Shown: positions 37,890-46,775, numbered from the stretch's first letter. The stretch is 64,000 nucleotides of DNA from Pseudarthrobacter albicanus (GCF_018224015.1 NZ_JAGPOT010000001.1:62001-126000); one strand, 5' to 3'. Numbers and translations are program-made. The notes: generated from the sequence alone by a model not told the origin.

Positions 37890-38067
37890 ACCCTCCGCTA
37901 ACTGTTGTTTGCCACAGCCCTCCGGTTTGCACCGGAAATCACCGCGGACGTTTTTTGATTGATTGGCTGATGCCTCCCGGCCACAAAAGGGCACAACAGG
38001 GCAGACAACCAACAGACAACACTACGCCATAGCGGCGTGAATGTTAAATCCAGCTATCGTAGCGCAC

Positions 38068-39060
38068 TCAGCCCCCGTATGCACCCAGGCGGCCCGCCGG
38101 CGTGCTCACCGCCTCCGCAGCGGCGATCCCGTCCAGGATGGCCAGGCGCACGACGTCGGCTGCCGCGCTCTGCAGGGTAATGAGGCTCAACTGCCGGGCA
38201 GTCTCGCTGCTGCGGTCCAGGGCGAGAGCGCCGGTGGCCAGCGCGAACACGGTGTCACCGTCCGCCAGGGTATGGCTCGGATTCAGCGCCCGGGCAATCC
38301 CGGCATGCGCGGCTGAGGCGGTCCGTTTGCATTCCGCCTTGTCCAGGACTGCGTTGGTCGCGACGACGACGAGAGTCGTGTTGAGCGGCTGCTCGCCCGC
38401 GCCGGACGGGGAATCGGGGACCCGGAAGCGCGCGTCTAAGGGAGGAACGACCGAGCGCGCGGAGGGTTCGGGATTTCCCGGCCGCCCAGGAAACGGCAGT
38501 CCCAGCGCATTCACGACTGCCAGCGCCCCGACCACTACGCCGTTTTCCAGGGTGACCGACGCCGTCCCCACTCCCCCTTTGTATGTGCCCCGGCCGATTG
38601 CGGCTCCGGTGCCGGCGCCCACGTTCCCGCGGCCGACGTCGTGCCCGTCCATTTGTGCTGCGGCGGCGGCGGTTGCCGCGTAGCCCATGTCCGCGTCCGG
38701 GCGGGCAGCGAAGTCGCCGCCGCGGCCGAGGTCGAAGATGGCGGCTGCGGGGACGATCGGCACCACGCCGCCGGGAACCGGAAAGCCCCGGCCGTTCTCC
38801 TCGCACCAGCGCTGGGCTCCGTGGGCGGACACCAGGCCGAAGGCGCTGCCCCCGGTGAGCACCACGGCGTCGACGGTCTGGCTCAAGGTGGTGGGATCCA
38901 GCGCGTCGGTCTCGTGTGTGCCCGGGCCGCCGCCCCGGACATCGACGGAGCCCACGGTGCCCGGCGGCGGCAACACCACGGTCACCCCGCTCAACCAGCC
39001 GTCGTCGGACTTCTGGACATGCCCTACCCGGACCCCGGCGACATCGGTGATGGCTCCCAT
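38068..39060 (-). CDS. P1 family peptidase (S58, DmpA-like)
   Basis: Ntn-hydrolase-like aminopeptidase of the P1/DmpA family, 330 residues, that self-cleaves to expose a Ser or Thr nucleophile. N-terminal signature: ITDVAGVRVGHVQKSDDGWL. Central motifs are VVLTGGSAFGLVSAHGAQ and VGAGTGAAIGRGTYKGGVG. The NTTLVVVATNAVLDKAE segment matches the autocleavage region, with Thr as the probable nucleophile. It interrupts the usual adjacency of map and infA on the same strand. A weak GGAG precedes ATG 39060. Natural substrate unknown. Confidence 0.88.
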   Translation of the reverse strand: MGAITDVAGVRVGHVQKSDDGWLSGVTVVLPPPGTVGSVDVRGGGPGTHETDALDPTTLSQTVDAVVLTGGSAFGLVSAHGAQRWCEENGRGFPVPGGVVPIVPAAAIFDLGRGGDFAARPDADMGYAATAAAAAQMDGHDVGRGNVGAGTGAAIGRGTYKGGVGTASVTLENGVVVGALAVVNALGLPFPGRPGNPEPSARSVVPPLDARFRVPDSPSGAGEQPLNTTLVVVATNAVLDKAECKRTASAAHAGIARALNPSHTLADGDTVFALATGALALDRSSETARQLSLITLQSAAADVVRLAILDGIAAAEAVSTPAGRLGAYGG

Positions 39061-39090
39061 GGCTCCATTGTGCCCTCCAGGCCCGACTGA

Positions 39091-39138
39091 CTCGCACCTG
39101 TTGTCGTTCTGAGCGCTCAGAACGACTACAACTGCGAG
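39091..39138. repeat. Imperfect 48-bp palindrome, member of an intergenic palindrome family
   Basis: Centred between 39114 and 39115 (GAGC/GCTC), the arms pair over 24 positions with three mismatches; the innermost 12 pairs are perfect. The ends CTCGCA and TGCGAG, the GTCGTT and AACGAC blocks and a flanking TGGGC recur in the perfect palindrome at 59164-59229, so both belong to one repeat family. Confidence 0.85.
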
Positions 39139-39169
39139 CTACATGGGCTAAACGGGGGCATGGGACTTG

Positions 39170-39997
39170 TCACGGGATGGGGACCGGCACGACGCCGAGC
39201 GGCGCCAGCCTGGCCGCCCCGCCGTCGGGCGCCGAGAGCACCCAGATGCCCCTTTCGTGGACCGCGACGGAGTGCTCCCACTGGCAGGAACGCTTGCCGT
39301 CGGTCGTCACCACGGTCCAGTCATCGTCCAGGACGGCCGTGTCGATGCTCCCGCGGACCAGCATGGGCTCAATCGCCAGGCAGAGTCCGGGCCGGATCCT
39401 GGGCCCGCGGTGGCTCGTGCGGTAGTTCAGCACGTCCGGGGCCATGTGCATCTCGGAGCCGATCCCGTGGCCGACGTAGTCCTCGAGGATCCCCAGCGGC
39501 TGGCCGGGCACGGAGGACACGTAGTCGTCCACGGCGCTGCCGATGTCGCCGACGAACTTGCCGGTGGCGAGGGCGGCGATCCCGTGCCACATCGCCGCTT
39601 CGGTGACGTCCGAGAGCCGGACGTCTTCGGGATCGGCGGTGCCCACGATCACGGTCCGGGCCGAATCGGAGTGCCAGCCGTCCACTATTGCCCCGCCGTC
39701 GATCGAGATGATGTCCCCGTCCTGCAGGACACGGTCGCCCGGGATGCCGTGCACGACTTCCTCGTTGACCGAGGTGCAGACGGTGGCCGGGAAGCCTTGG
39801 TAGCCGAGGAAATTGGAGGTGGCGCCGGCCTCCTGGAGCACGGCGGCGAACACGGCGTCGAGATCCCCTGTGGTCTTCCCGGGGAGGGCCGCGGCGACGG
39901 CGGCGTCGAGGGCGCGGCTGAGGACGAGCCCGGCCTCGTGCATGGTGCGCATCTGGGCGTTTGTCTTGTATTCGATGCGGGGCTGGCCGAAGGCCAT
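39170..39997 (-). CDS. map: Type I methionine aminopeptidase
   Basis: Removes the initiator Met from nascent proteins. The 275-residue protein starts MAFGQPRIEYKTNAQMRTM and has FPATVCTSVNEEVVHGIP, the metal ligands in IISIDGGAIVDGWHSDSA, VGHGIGSEMHMAPDV with ligand His, and CLAIEPM and CQWEHSVAV with ligand Glu residues. ATG 39997 has AAGGAAG upstream; the frame opens further to 40111 but across the adk terminator. It lies downstream of secY-adk, the common order. Confidence 0.97.
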   Translation of the reverse strand: MAFGQPRIEYKTNAQMRTMHEAGLVLSRALDAAVAAALPGKTTGDLDAVFAAVLQEAGATSNFLGYQGFPATVCTSVNEEVVHGIPGDRVLQDGDIISIDGGAIVDGWHSDSARTVIVGTADPEDVRLSDVTEAAMWHGIAALATGKFVGDIGSAVDDYVSSVPGQPLGILEDYVGHGIGSEMHMAPDVLNYRTSHRGPRIRPGLCLAIEPMLVRGSIDTAVLDDDWTVVTTDGKRSCQWEHSVAVHERGIWVLSAPDGGAARLAPLGVVPVPIP

Positions 39998-40069
39998 CTG
40001 CAGCTTCCTTTCGGTGGAGCATTCGGTGGAGCCGCGCTGCCTGCTGGCGTGGGCGCGGCGAAAAATGGC

Positions 40070-40103
40070 TGAGGCTCCCCCCGATGTTCCGGGAGGAGCC
40101 TCA
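40070..40103 (-). terminator. Intrinsic terminator after secY-adk
   Basis: Perfect 9-bp arms TGAGGCTCC at 40070-40078 and GGAGCCTCA at 40095-40103; on the minus strand GCCATTTTT follows. It sits 17 bp after the adk stop and upstream of map, so map may be partly separated from secY-adk. Confidence 0.75.
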
Positions 40104-40120
40104 AGTAACATACGCCTGGA

Positions 40121-40699
40121 TCAGGCCAGCTTGACTTCTTTGATGGCCTGCATGACGCGGTCCGTGACCTCGTCGATACCGCCGATGCCGTCGACCCGGG
40201 TCAGGATGCCGCGCTCGGCGTACTTCGCCACCACGGCTTCCGTCTGCGTGTGGTAGAGGTCCAGGCGGTGGCGGATGACTGCTTCGTTGTCATCGCTGCG
40301 TCCGGTCTCCCGCGCACGGCCCAGCAGGCGCTTGACGAGTTCCTCGTCGTCGGCCGTGAGCTGCAGGACGACGTCGAGCTTCTGGTCGCCGTCGGCCAAA
40401 ATCCCGTCGAGGTAGTCCACCTGCGCCGTGGTCCGCGGGTAGCCGTCGAGCAGGAATCCTGCCTCGACGTCGTCCTCGCTGAGCCGGTCGCGCACCATCT
40501 TGTTGGTCACGCTGTCCGGCACGAAATCGCCGGCGTCCATGTACCGCTTGGCTTCGATGCCCAGCGGTGTCTCACCTTTGACGTTGGCGCGGAAGATATC
40601 GCCGGTGGAGATCGCAACGACGCCGAGGCGCTCCGAAATGCGTTCCGCCTGCGTTCCCTTGCCGGATCCGGGAGGTCCGATTATCAACATTTTCGTCAT
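40121..40699 (-). CDS. adk: Adenylate kinase
   Basis: Interconverts ATP, ADP and AMP. The 192-residue protein has the P-loop GPPGSGKGT at residues 8-16, AISTGDIFRANV for AMP binding and FLLDGYPRTTAQ. It is the short form: the LID is a small loop without zinc cysteines, and RARETGRSDDNEAVIRHRLD carries the LID arginines. Its start overlaps the secY stop by four bases. Confidence 0.97.
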   Translation of the reverse strand: MTKMLIIGPPGSGKGTQAERISERLGVVAISTGDIFRANVKGETPLGIEAKRYMDAGDFVPDSVTNKMVRDRLSEDDVEAGFLLDGYPRTTAQVDYLDGILADGDQKLDVVLQLTADDEELVKRLLGRARETGRSDDNEAVIRHRLDLYHTQTEAVVAKYAERGILTRVDGIGGIDEVTDRVMQAIKEVKLA

Positions 40700-42006
40700 C
40701 GCAAAAGCCCTTCGTAGTGACGTTGCTGTAGCTGCGCGTCAATTTGCTTGACGGTCTCCAGCCCGACGCCCACCATGATCAGGATCGAGGTGCCGCCGAA
40801 CGGGAAGTTCTGGTTGGCGTTGATCAGGACCAGTGCAACCAGCGGAATCAGGGCTACGAAACCCAGGTAGAAGGCGCCGGGCAGGGTGATCCTGGAAAGA
40901 ACGTACTGAAGATAGTCCGCCGTCGGCCTGCCGGCACGGATGCCGGGGATGAAGCCGCCGTACTTCTTCATGTTGTCCGAGACCTCTTCGGGGTTGAAGG
41001 TGATCGCGACGTAGAAGTACGTGAAGAAGACAATCATGGCGAAGTAGAGGGCCATGTAGATGGGGTGGTCGCCGCGGGTCATGTTGTTGTTGATCCACTC
41101 GACCCAGGGCTGCATCTGCTCGCCGGCCTTCGGCTGGTTGAACTGCGAGATCAGGCCCGGCAGGTACAGCATCGAGGAGGCGAAGATGACGGGCACGACG
41201 CCGGCCATGTTCACCTTGATGGGGATGTACGTGCTGGTGCCGCCCACGGTGCGGCGGCCGATCATGCGCTTGGCGTACTGCACGGGGATGCGGCGCTGGG
41301 ACTGCTCCACGAAGACCACGAGGGCCACGGTCAGCAGGCCGATCGCAAGCACCATGAAGAAGGTCCCGGGGCCCTGCGACTTCCAGATCGCGCCGAGCGA
41401 GCCGGGGAAACCTGCGGCGATGGACGTGAAGATGAGCAGCGACATGCCGTTGCCCACGCCCTTTTCGGTGACGAGCTCGCCCATCCACATGATCAGGCCG
41501 GTGCCGGCCGTCAGCGTGATGATGAGCAGGATCGTCGTGATGATGGACGCGTCCGGGATGATCGGCAGCTGGCAGTTGGGCAGCAACTGGCCGGAACGGG
41601 CCAACGACACCAGCGTCGTGGCGTTCAGCAGGCCCAGGGCGATCGTGAGGTAGCGGGTGTACTGGGTCAGCTTCGACTGGCCCGAGGCGCCCTCCTCGTA
41701 CAGGCTCTGGAAGCGGGGAATGACCACCCGGAGCAGCTGGACGATGATGCTTGCCGTGATGTACGGCATGATCCCGAGGGCGAAGATGGAGACCTGCAGC
41801 AGTGCACCGCCACTGAACAGGTTGACGAGCTGGTAGATCCCGCCCGAGGTCTGACCGTTCTGCAAGCATTGCTGGACATTCTGGTAGTTCACACCAGGCG
41901 AGGGAATGAAGGCACCCAAGCGGAAGATTGTGATGATTCCCAGCGTGAACAACAACTTGCGTCGCAGATCAGGCGTGCGAAAGGCCCGGCCGAATGCGCT
42001 AAGCAA
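40696..42006 (-). CDS. secY: Preprotein translocase subunit SecY
   Basis: Central pore of the Sec translocon, 436 residues with ten predicted membrane helices. Visible motifs include FTLGIITIFRLGAFIPSPGV at the N-terminus, the FALGIMPYITASIIVQLL region of helix 2, the cytoplasmic loop RRIPVQYAKRM and the SDNMKKYGGFIPGIRAGRPT loop before the last helices. AGGAGGA precedes ATG 42006. A strong terminator separates it from rplO and a candidate promoter lies between, so secY-adk probably has its own transcription unit. Confidence 0.98.
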   Translation of the reverse strand: MLSAFGRAFRTPDLRRKLLFTLGIITIFRLGAFIPSPGVNYQNVQQCLQNGQTSGGIYQLVNLFSGGALLQVSIFALGIMPYITASIIVQLLRVVIPRFQSLYEEGASGQSKLTQYTRYLTIALGLLNATTLVSLARSGQLLPNCQLPIIPDASIITTILLIITLTAGTGLIMWMGELVTEKGVGNGMSLLIFTSIAAGFPGSLGAIWKSQGPGTFFMVLAIGLLTVALVVFVEQSQRRIPVQYAKRMIGRRTVGGTSTYIPIKVNMAGVVPVIFASSMLYLPGLISQFNQPKAGEQMQPWVEWINNNMTRGDHPIYMALYFAMIVFFTYFYVAITFNPEEVSDNMKKYGGFIPGIRAGRPTADYLQYVLSRITLPGAFYLGFVALIPLVALVLINANQNFPFGGTSILIMVGVGLETVKQIDAQLQQRHYEGLLR

Positions 42007-42062
42007 GCGTCCTCCTGAGGATAAGTAGAGTCGTGTGAGAGGTCAAATAAACCTAACAACCG

Positions 42063-42093
42063 AGTCTAGCGGGTGGACGCGCCCCGCGGGCAA
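42063..42093 (-). promoter_or_regulatory. Candidate promoter of secY-adk
   Basis: On the minus strand TTGCCC (42093-42088) and TAGACT (42068-42063) are separated by 19 bp and lie between the rplO terminator and secY. The -10 fits the TANNNT pattern; the spacer is slightly long. Confidence 0.4.
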
Positions 42094-42117
42094 TCGGCGC
42101 GGCCCGGAAAACGAAAA

Positions 42118-42159
42118 AAACTCCCGGTACCGGGGCCTGAGCCCCGGTACCGGGAGTTT
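42118..42159 (-). terminator. Strong intrinsic terminator after rplO
   Basis: A perfect 19-bp stem with a four-base loop: arms 42118-42136 and 42141-42159, each containing CTCCCGGTACCGGGGC or its complement. On the minus strand the stem runs into seven T residues. It lies 30 bp after the rplO stop and separates the spc genes from secY. Confidence 0.93.
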
Positions 42160-42188
42160 CCACAACGGGCAGCTGCCCCGCCGCCTCC

Positions 42189-42683
42189 TTAGAGGGCGGT
42201 GGTGCTTCCGCCTGCTGCGGCAATCTTTTCTGCGGCGCTGGCCGAGAATGCATGGACGGTGACATCGACCTTGACGGTGATGTCGCCGGTGCCAAGCACC
42301 TTCACGGGCTGGTTCTTGCGAACGGCACCCTTTTCGACCAGGTTCTCCACGGTGACTGCGCCACCTTCCGGGAACAGCTCGTTGAGCTTGTCCAGATTGA
42401 CAACCTGGAACTCGACCCGGAACGGGTTCTTGAAGCCGCGCAGCTTCGGCAGGCGCATGTGCAGCGGCAGCTGGCCGCCGGCAAAGCCCGCCTTGATCTG
42501 GTAACGGGCCTTCGTACCCTTGGTACCGCGACCGGCGGTCTTACCCTTGGAGCCTTCACCACGACCAACGCGGGTCTTGGCGGTCTTGGCACCCGGGGCG
42601 GGACGCAGGTGGTGAACCTTCAGTGCGTTCTGCTTCTCAGCAGCGGCGCCCTGTGCCTTTTCGGCGGTGTTCTTCTCTGCCAT
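42189..42683 (-). CDS. rplO: 50S ribosomal protein L15
   Basis: Ribosomal protein uL15. The core begins [20 protein letters not shown] and continues with the glycine-rich [17 protein letters not shown], then [19 protein letters not shown]. The 164-residue length includes an Ala/Glu N-terminal extension of about 20 residues. Its ATG overlaps the rpmD stop by one base (TAATG). Last gene before the strong terminator. Confidence 0.97.
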   Translation of the reverse strand: MAEKNTAEKAQGAAAEKQNALKVHHLRPAPGAKTAKTRVGRGEGSKGKTAGRGTKGTKARYQIKAGFAGGQLPLHMRLPKLRGFKNPFRVEFQVVNLDKLNELFPEGGAVTVENLVEKGAVRKNQPVKVLGTGDITVKVDVTVHAFSASAAEKIAAAGGSTTAL

Positions 42684-42889
42684 TACTTCGCCTCCTCTAC
42701 CTTTACCAGGTGCGGAACCGTGTTGAGCATACCCACGGTCACGGCGTCGGCGGTGCGGACAACAGTGTGTCCGATCCGCTTCAGGCCGAGGGACCGCAGG
42801 GTGTCGCGCTGGTTCTGCTTGCCGCCAATGGCGGACTTGATCTGAGTGATCTCCAACTGAAGGTCGGAGACAAGCACGTTCTTAGCCAT
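42683..42889 (-). CDS. rpmD: 50S ribosomal protein L30
   Basis: Ribosomal protein uL30, 68 residues, with [37 protein letters not shown] and [14 protein letters not shown]. Length and order of motifs are normal. It begins three bases after the rpsE stop and shares one base with the rplO start. Confidence 0.97.
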   Translation of the reverse strand: MAKNVLVSDLQLEITQIKSAIGGKQNQRDTLRSLGLKRIGHTVVRTADAVTVGMLNTVPHLVKVEEAK

Positions 42890-42892
42890 GGC

Positions 42893-43606
42893 TCAGGCAC
42901 CTGCCTTCTGGTTCAGAAGGGCGCGCACCATTGCCGGCGGAGCGATCTCGTCGAGCGGGAGGCCGCGGCGTGCTGCCACGGCCGCAGGCTCTTCGAGACG
43001 CTTCAGGGCATCAACGGTCGCGTGAACGATGTTGATGGCGTTGGAGGAACCGAGCGACTTGGAGAGGATGTCGTGGATGCCCACGCACTCCAGTACTGCA
43101 CGGACCGGGCCGCCGGCGATCACACCGGTACCGGCGGAAGCCGGACGCAGCATGACAACGCCTGCGGCGGCCTCGCCCTGCACACGGTGGGGAATGGTGC
43201 TGCCGATGCGGGGGACGCGGAAGAAGGACTTCTTGGCCTCTTCAACGCCCTTCGCGATGGCGGCAGGAACTTCCTTAGCCTTGCCGTAGCCGACGCCGAC
43301 CATACCGTTGCCGTCACCGACGACGACGAGGGCGGTGAAGCTGAAGCGACGACCACCCTTGACGACCTTGGAAACACGGTTGATGGTTACGACGCGCTCT
43401 ACGAACTGGCTCTTTTCGGCTTCGCGGCCACCGTCGCGGCCGCCACGGCCACCACGTTCGCCACGGCCCTGGCCCTGGCCGCCACGCTCGCCACGACGAG
43501 CGCCACCACGGCGGTCGTCAGCGGCAGCAGCAGGCGCAGCGGTCTCAGTTGCCGGAGCAGCTACAGCTTCAGTCACCTGAATGTCCTTTTCGTTATTTTC
43601 GGTCAC
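42893..43606 (-). CDS. rpsE: 30S ribosomal protein S5 with RGG-rich N-terminal extension
   Basis: Ribosomal protein uS5, important for decoding fidelity. The core starts near residue 68 with [20 protein letters not shown] and includes [20 protein letters not shown] and [13 protein letters not shown]. The 237-residue length comes from about 65 extra N-terminal residues: an Ala/Thr-rich segment followed by an Arg/Gly-rich stretch such as [17 protein letters not shown]. Start is GTG 43606, overlapping the rplR stop by GTGA. Confidence 0.97.
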   Translation of the reverse strand: MTENNEKDIQVTEAVAAPATETAAPAAAADDRRGGARRGERGGQGQGRGERGGRGGRDGGREAEKSQFVERVVTINRVSKVVKGGRRFSFTALVVVGDGNGMVGVGYGKAKEVPAAIAKGVEEAKKSFFRVPRIGSTIPHRVQGEAAAGVVMLRPASAGTGVIAGGPVRAVLECVGIHDILSKSLGSSNAINIVHATVDALKRLEEPAAVAARRGLPLDEIAPPAMVRALLNQKAGA

Positions 43607-43986
43607 AGTGAAAGCCCACCTTCACGGGCGCCGTCAGCGACGGCGGCGATCCGGCCGTGGTACTTGTTACCACCGCGGTCGAAGACAACTGCTTCGATGC
43701 CGGCAGCCTTGGCACGCTCGGCGGCCAGTTCGCCAACGCGCTTGGCCTTGGCGGTCTTGTCACCGTCGAATGCCCGAAGGTCGGCTTCCATTGTGGAGGC
43801 GCTCGCCACGGTCAGGCCCTTGGTGTCATCGACGACCTGGACGAAAATGTGGCGTGCGGAACGGTTGACGACCAGACGAGGACGTACAGCCGTACCGGAG
43901 ATGCGCTTGCGGATACGAAGCTGGCGGCGGCTGCGCTGGGCAGACTTGCTCTTGTTCGTACGCTTCTTGTTAATTGCGATGGCCAT
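43603..43986 (-). CDS. rplR: 50S ribosomal protein L18
   Basis: Ribosomal protein uL18, which carries 5S rRNA into the large subunit. The 127-residue protein has the basic start [40 protein letters not shown] and the C-terminal [20 protein letters not shown], the family signature. It begins two bases after the rplF stop and overlaps the rpsE start. Confidence 0.98.
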   Translation of the reverse strand: MAIAINKKRTNKSKSAQRSRRQLRIRKRISGTAVRPRLVVNRSARHIFVQVVDDTKGLTVASASTMEADLRAFDGDKTAKAKRVGELAAERAKAAGIEAVVFDRGGNKYHGRIAAVADGAREGGLSL

Positions 43987-43988
43987 GG

Positions 43989-44525
43989 TTACTTACCAGC
44001 CTTTCCGACCTTGCGGCGGAGGACTTCGCCGGCGTAGCGAATGCCCTTGCCCTTGTAGGGGTCCGGCTTCCGCAGCTTGCGAATGTTGGCAGCAACCTCG
44101 CCGACCTGCTGCTTGGAGATACCTGAAACAGAGAGCTTGGTCGGGGTCTCTACTGCAAAGGTGATGCCGTCCGGTGCCGAGACATTAACCGGGTGGCTGT
44201 AGCCCAGAGCGAACTCCAGGTCAGAACCCTTGGCCTGGACGCGGTAACCGGTACCGACAATCTCAAGCTTCTTCTCGTAGCCTGCGGTGACACCCTGGAT
44301 CATGTTGGCGATCAGGGTGCGGGTCAGGCCGTGCAGCGAACGTGAGGCGCGCTCGTCGTTCGGGCGGGCGACAGTCAGGGTGCCTTCTTCCAGGGAAACC
44401 TCGATCGGGCTGGGCACAGTGTGGCTCAGCTCGCCTTTGGAACCCTTGACGCTGACGACAGAGCCGTCAACCTTGACCTCAACGCCGGCAGGAACGGTGA
44501 TGGGGAGACGTCCAATACGTGACAT
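43989..44525 (-). CDS. rplF: 50S ribosomal protein L6
   Basis: Ribosomal protein uL6, 178 residues in two similar domains. [20 protein letters not shown] opens the protein; the second domain ends with the signature [19 protein letters not shown] and VGKAGK. AGGAAGAG precedes ATG 44525. It follows rpsH by 18 bp. Confidence 0.98.
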   Translation of the reverse strand: MSRIGRLPITVPAGVEVKVDGSVVSVKGSKGELSHTVPSPIEVSLEEGTLTVARPNDERASRSLHGLTRTLIANMIQGVTAGYEKKLEIVGTGYRVQAKGSDLEFALGYSHPVNVSAPDGITFAVETPTKLSVSGISKQQVGEVAANIRKLRKPDPYKGKGIRYAGEVLRRKVGKAGK

Positions 44526-44543
44526 TATTCTCTTCCTTTCCCG

Positions 44544-44942
44544 TTACCAGACGTAAGCGAGGACTTCGCCGCCCACGCCCTTCTTGCCGGCCTGCTTGTC
44601 AGTCAAGAGGCCGGAAGAGGTGGACAGGATTGCGACACCCAGGCCACCGAGCACGTGCGGCAGGTTGGTGGACTTTGCGTAAACGCGCAGTCCCGGCTTG
44701 GAAATACGACGAACGCCAGCGATTGAACGCTCGCGGTTCGGACCGAACTTGAGCTCGAGGGTCAGCTTCTTGCCGACCTCGGCGTCTTCTTCTTTCCAGG
44801 AGGCGATGTAACCTTCAGCCTTCAGGATGTCGGCAACGCGTGCCTTGAGCTTGCTGTAAGGCATAGACACGGAATCGTGGTATGCCGAGTTTGCGTTGCG
44901 CAGACGCGTAAGCATGTCTGCGACGGGATCTGTCATTGTCAT
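44544..44942 (-). CDS. rpsH: 30S ribosomal protein S8
   Basis: Ribosomal protein uS8, a central-domain 16S binder and in some bacteria a translational repressor of the spc operon. The 132-residue protein begins [20 protein letters not shown] and ends with the signature [20 protein letters not shown] plus EVLAYVW. The 91-bp gap to rplE, where rpsN usually lies, contains no S14 gene. Confidence 0.98.
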   Translation of the reverse strand: MTMTDPVADMLTRLRNANSAYHDSVSMPYSKLKARVADILKAEGYIASWKEEDAEVGKKLTLELKFGPNRERSIAGVRRISKPGLRVYAKSTNLPHVLGGLGVAILSTSSGLLTDKQAGKKGVGGEVLAYVW

Positions 44943-45033
44943 GTGGGCTCTTGCCCTTCCTCATAACGGTTTCCGCCGTGCTGTCCTGAACTTGGTTCAG
45001 CACCAGCGCGGGCGGACCTTTTACGTAGCTAGA

Positions 45034-45615
45034 TTAATCTTCGGCCTTGAACGGGAAGCCAAGCGCCTTGAGCAGCGCGCGGCCTTCGTCGTCGGTCTTG
45101 GCAGTGGTCACGACAGTGATGTCCATGCCGCGGACGCGGTCGATGGAATCCTGGTCGATTTCGTGGAACATAACCTGCTCGGTCAGACCGAAGGTGTAGT
45201 TGCCGTTACCGTCGAACTGCTTGCCGCTGAGGCCACGGAAGTCGCGGATACGCGGCAGGGCCAGCGTAACCAGACGGTCCAGGAACTCCCACATGCGGTC
45301 CCCACGCAGAGTCGCGTGTGCACCGATCGGCATGCCTTCGCGCAGCTTGAACTGTGCGATCGACTTGCGGGCCTTGGTGACCTGCGGCTTCTGGCCGGTG
45401 ATCAGGGTCAGATCGCGGACAGCGCCGTCGATCAGCTTGGAGTCCTTGGCGGCATCTCCAACACCCATGTTCACAACGACCTTGACCAGACGGGGAACCT
45501 GGTTGACGTTCTGGTACTTGAATTCCTCAGTCAGCGTGTTCTTGATGGAATCGGCGTACTTGGTCTTCAGACGAGGAACGATCTTGCTTGCCGGAGTCTC
45601 GAGAGTCTCAGTCAT
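45034..45615 (-). CDS. rplE: 50S ribosomal protein L5
   Basis: Ribosomal protein uL5, which binds 5S rRNA and contacts the P-site tRNA. In the 193-residue protein [20 protein letters not shown] is the signature, followed by [40 protein letters not shown] and the C-terminal [16 protein letters not shown]. Its ATG overlaps the rplX stop by one base. Confidence 0.98.
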   Translation of the reverse strand: MTETLETPASKIVPRLKTKYADSIKNTLTEEFKYQNVNQVPRLVKVVVNMGVGDAAKDSKLIDGAVRDLTLITGQKPQVTKARKSIAQFKLREGMPIGAHATLRGDRMWEFLDRLVTLALPRIRDFRGLSGKQFDGNGNYTFGLTEQVMFHEIDQDSIDRVRGMDITVVTTAKTDDEGRALLKALGFPFKAED

Positions 45616-45974
45616 TAGATGTCCTTCCCTGAGCTCTTGGCCACGCGGACACGCACTTCACGCTTCACGCCATCGCGCTCAACGGTCTCGGTGCGGAAAC
45701 CGACGCGGGTGGGCTTCTTGGTGGACGGGTCAACCAGAGCCACGTTGGAGATGTGGATTGAAGCCTCGACGACCTCGATGCCACCGGTCTTGGTGCCGCG
45801 CTGCGACTGACCGACCTTGGTGTGCTTGGTTACGCGGTTAATGCCTTCGACCAACACTCGGTTGGTCTCGGGGAATACGCGCAGAACCTTGCCCTGCTTG
45901 CCCTTGTCGCCGCCGCGCTCAGCCTTGGCGCCAGTGATGACCTGAACCAGGTCACCCTTTTTGATCTTAGCCAT
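45615..45974 (-). CDS. rplX: 50S ribosomal protein L24
   Basis: Ribosomal protein uL24, an initiator of large-subunit assembly. The 119-residue protein starts [20 protein letters not shown] with the KOW motif, then [20 protein letters not shown] and a basic C-terminal part. It begins three bases after the rplN stop. Confidence 0.98.
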   Translation of the reverse strand: MAKIKKGDLVQVITGAKAERGGDKGKQGKVLRVFPETNRVLVEGINRVTKHTKVGQSQRGTKTGGIEVVEASIHISNVALVDPSTKKPTRVGFRTETVERDGVKREVRVRVAKSSGKDI

Positions 45975-45977
45975 GGA

Positions 45978-46346
45978 CTAGAGCACCTCCGGAGCCAGAG
46001 AAACGATCTTCATGAACTTCTTGTCGCGAAGTTCACGACCAACCGGTCCGAAGATACGGGTACCGCGGGGGTCTCCGTCTGCCTTCAGGATCACAGCTGC
46101 GTTCTCGTCAAACTTGATATAGGAACCATCCGCACGGCGGCGTTCCTTCTTGGTACGGACGATGACAGCCTTGACGACATCGCCCTTCTTTACGTTGCCG
46201 CCCGGAATTGCGTCCTTGACGGTAGCGACGATTACGTCGCCAATGCCTGCGTAGCGACGGCCAGATCCACCGAGAACGCGAATGGTAAGGATTTCCTTAG
46301 CACCCGTGTTGTCGGCGACCTTGAGTCGCGACTCCTGCTGAATCAC
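45978..46346 (-). CDS. rplN: 50S ribosomal protein L14
   Basis: Ribosomal protein uL14 at the subunit interface. The 122-residue protein shows [20 protein letters not shown], the signature [20 protein letters not shown] and [27 protein letters not shown] precedes ATG 46346. A nearly 500-bp gap with terminator, repeats and a candidate promoter lies upstream, so this is probably the first gene of a separate spc unit. Confidence 0.98.
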   Translation of the reverse strand: MIQQESRLKVADNTGAKEILTIRVLGGSGRRYAGIGDVIVATVKDAIPGGNVKKGDVVKAVIVRTKKERRRADGSYIKFDENAAVILKADGDPRGTRIFGPVGRELRDKKFMKIVSLAPEVL

Positions 46347-46594
46347 TATTTACTCCTTGCGTCGCGCGGGTTCTCAGACCGAAAATCTTCCTACGGAATG
46401 AGCCTTGCGGAACGGTTGATCGGGGTGTCTCTTGACCTGCCTGGATTTTGCCAGACCAGGCCTAAACGCCCGTGCCAAAAACATTTGCTTCCCAGGCGGT
46501 TCCCGACTGATCGGGGCGCGAGGGGGCACTATGCCGTGGCACGATTGTTTACGAGGTTGATGATGACGCGCGAACGGCGCCATACAAACTCAAA

Positions 46595-46603
46595 ATCATA
46601 GCA
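46595..46603 (-). promoter_or_regulatory. Candidate extended -10 promoter for the rplN operon
   Basis: On the minus strand TGCTATGAT (46603-46595) combines a TG extension with a -10 hexamer one base from consensus in a locally AT-rich patch. No good -35 is seen at the right distance, as is common for extended -10 promoters. It would give a leader of about 240 nt. Confidence 0.5.
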
Positions 46604-46638
46604 CGTTTTGGGCCCACCCCCATATCGTCGGGATGGCG

Positions 46639-46695
46639 CGAACGGGCACTTGAGGCCCCGAAAACCGCGATTCCGGGGCGTCAAGTGCCCGTTCG
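46639..46695. repeat. 57-bp interrupted inverted repeat
   Basis: Outer perfect 15-bp arms CGAACGGGCACTTGA (46639-46653) and its complement (46681-46695), one mismatch, then six more pairs (46655-46660 with 46674-46679) around a 13-base loop. No T-run; unlike the 59164 palindrome family in sequence. Confidence 0.88.
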
Positions 46696-46775
46696 GGCGT
46701 GGGCCGGCGGTGACGTGCGGGCCCGTTCGGGCGTGGGCCGGCGGTGACGTGCGGGGCCGTTCGGGCGTGGGCCGG
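46689..46775. repeat. 34-bp tandem repeat, about 2.5 copies
   Basis: Units start CCGTTCGGGCGTGGGCCGG at 46689, 46723 and 46757, an exact period of 34 bp; the first two copies differ at one base and the third stops after 19 bp. The first unit overlaps the right arm of the adjacent inverted repeat, sharing CCGTTCG. No spacers are present, so it is not a CRISPR. Confidence 0.92.

Noticed and set aside
46374..46583. 69-codon minus-strand frame in the rpsQ-rplN gap
   Set aside because: No ribosome site, arginine- and proline-rich noise, and it lies in the probable rplN leader.
46689..46775. CRISPR-like array
   Set aside because: Repeats are directly tandem with no unique spacers and only about 2.5 units; no cas genes nearby.
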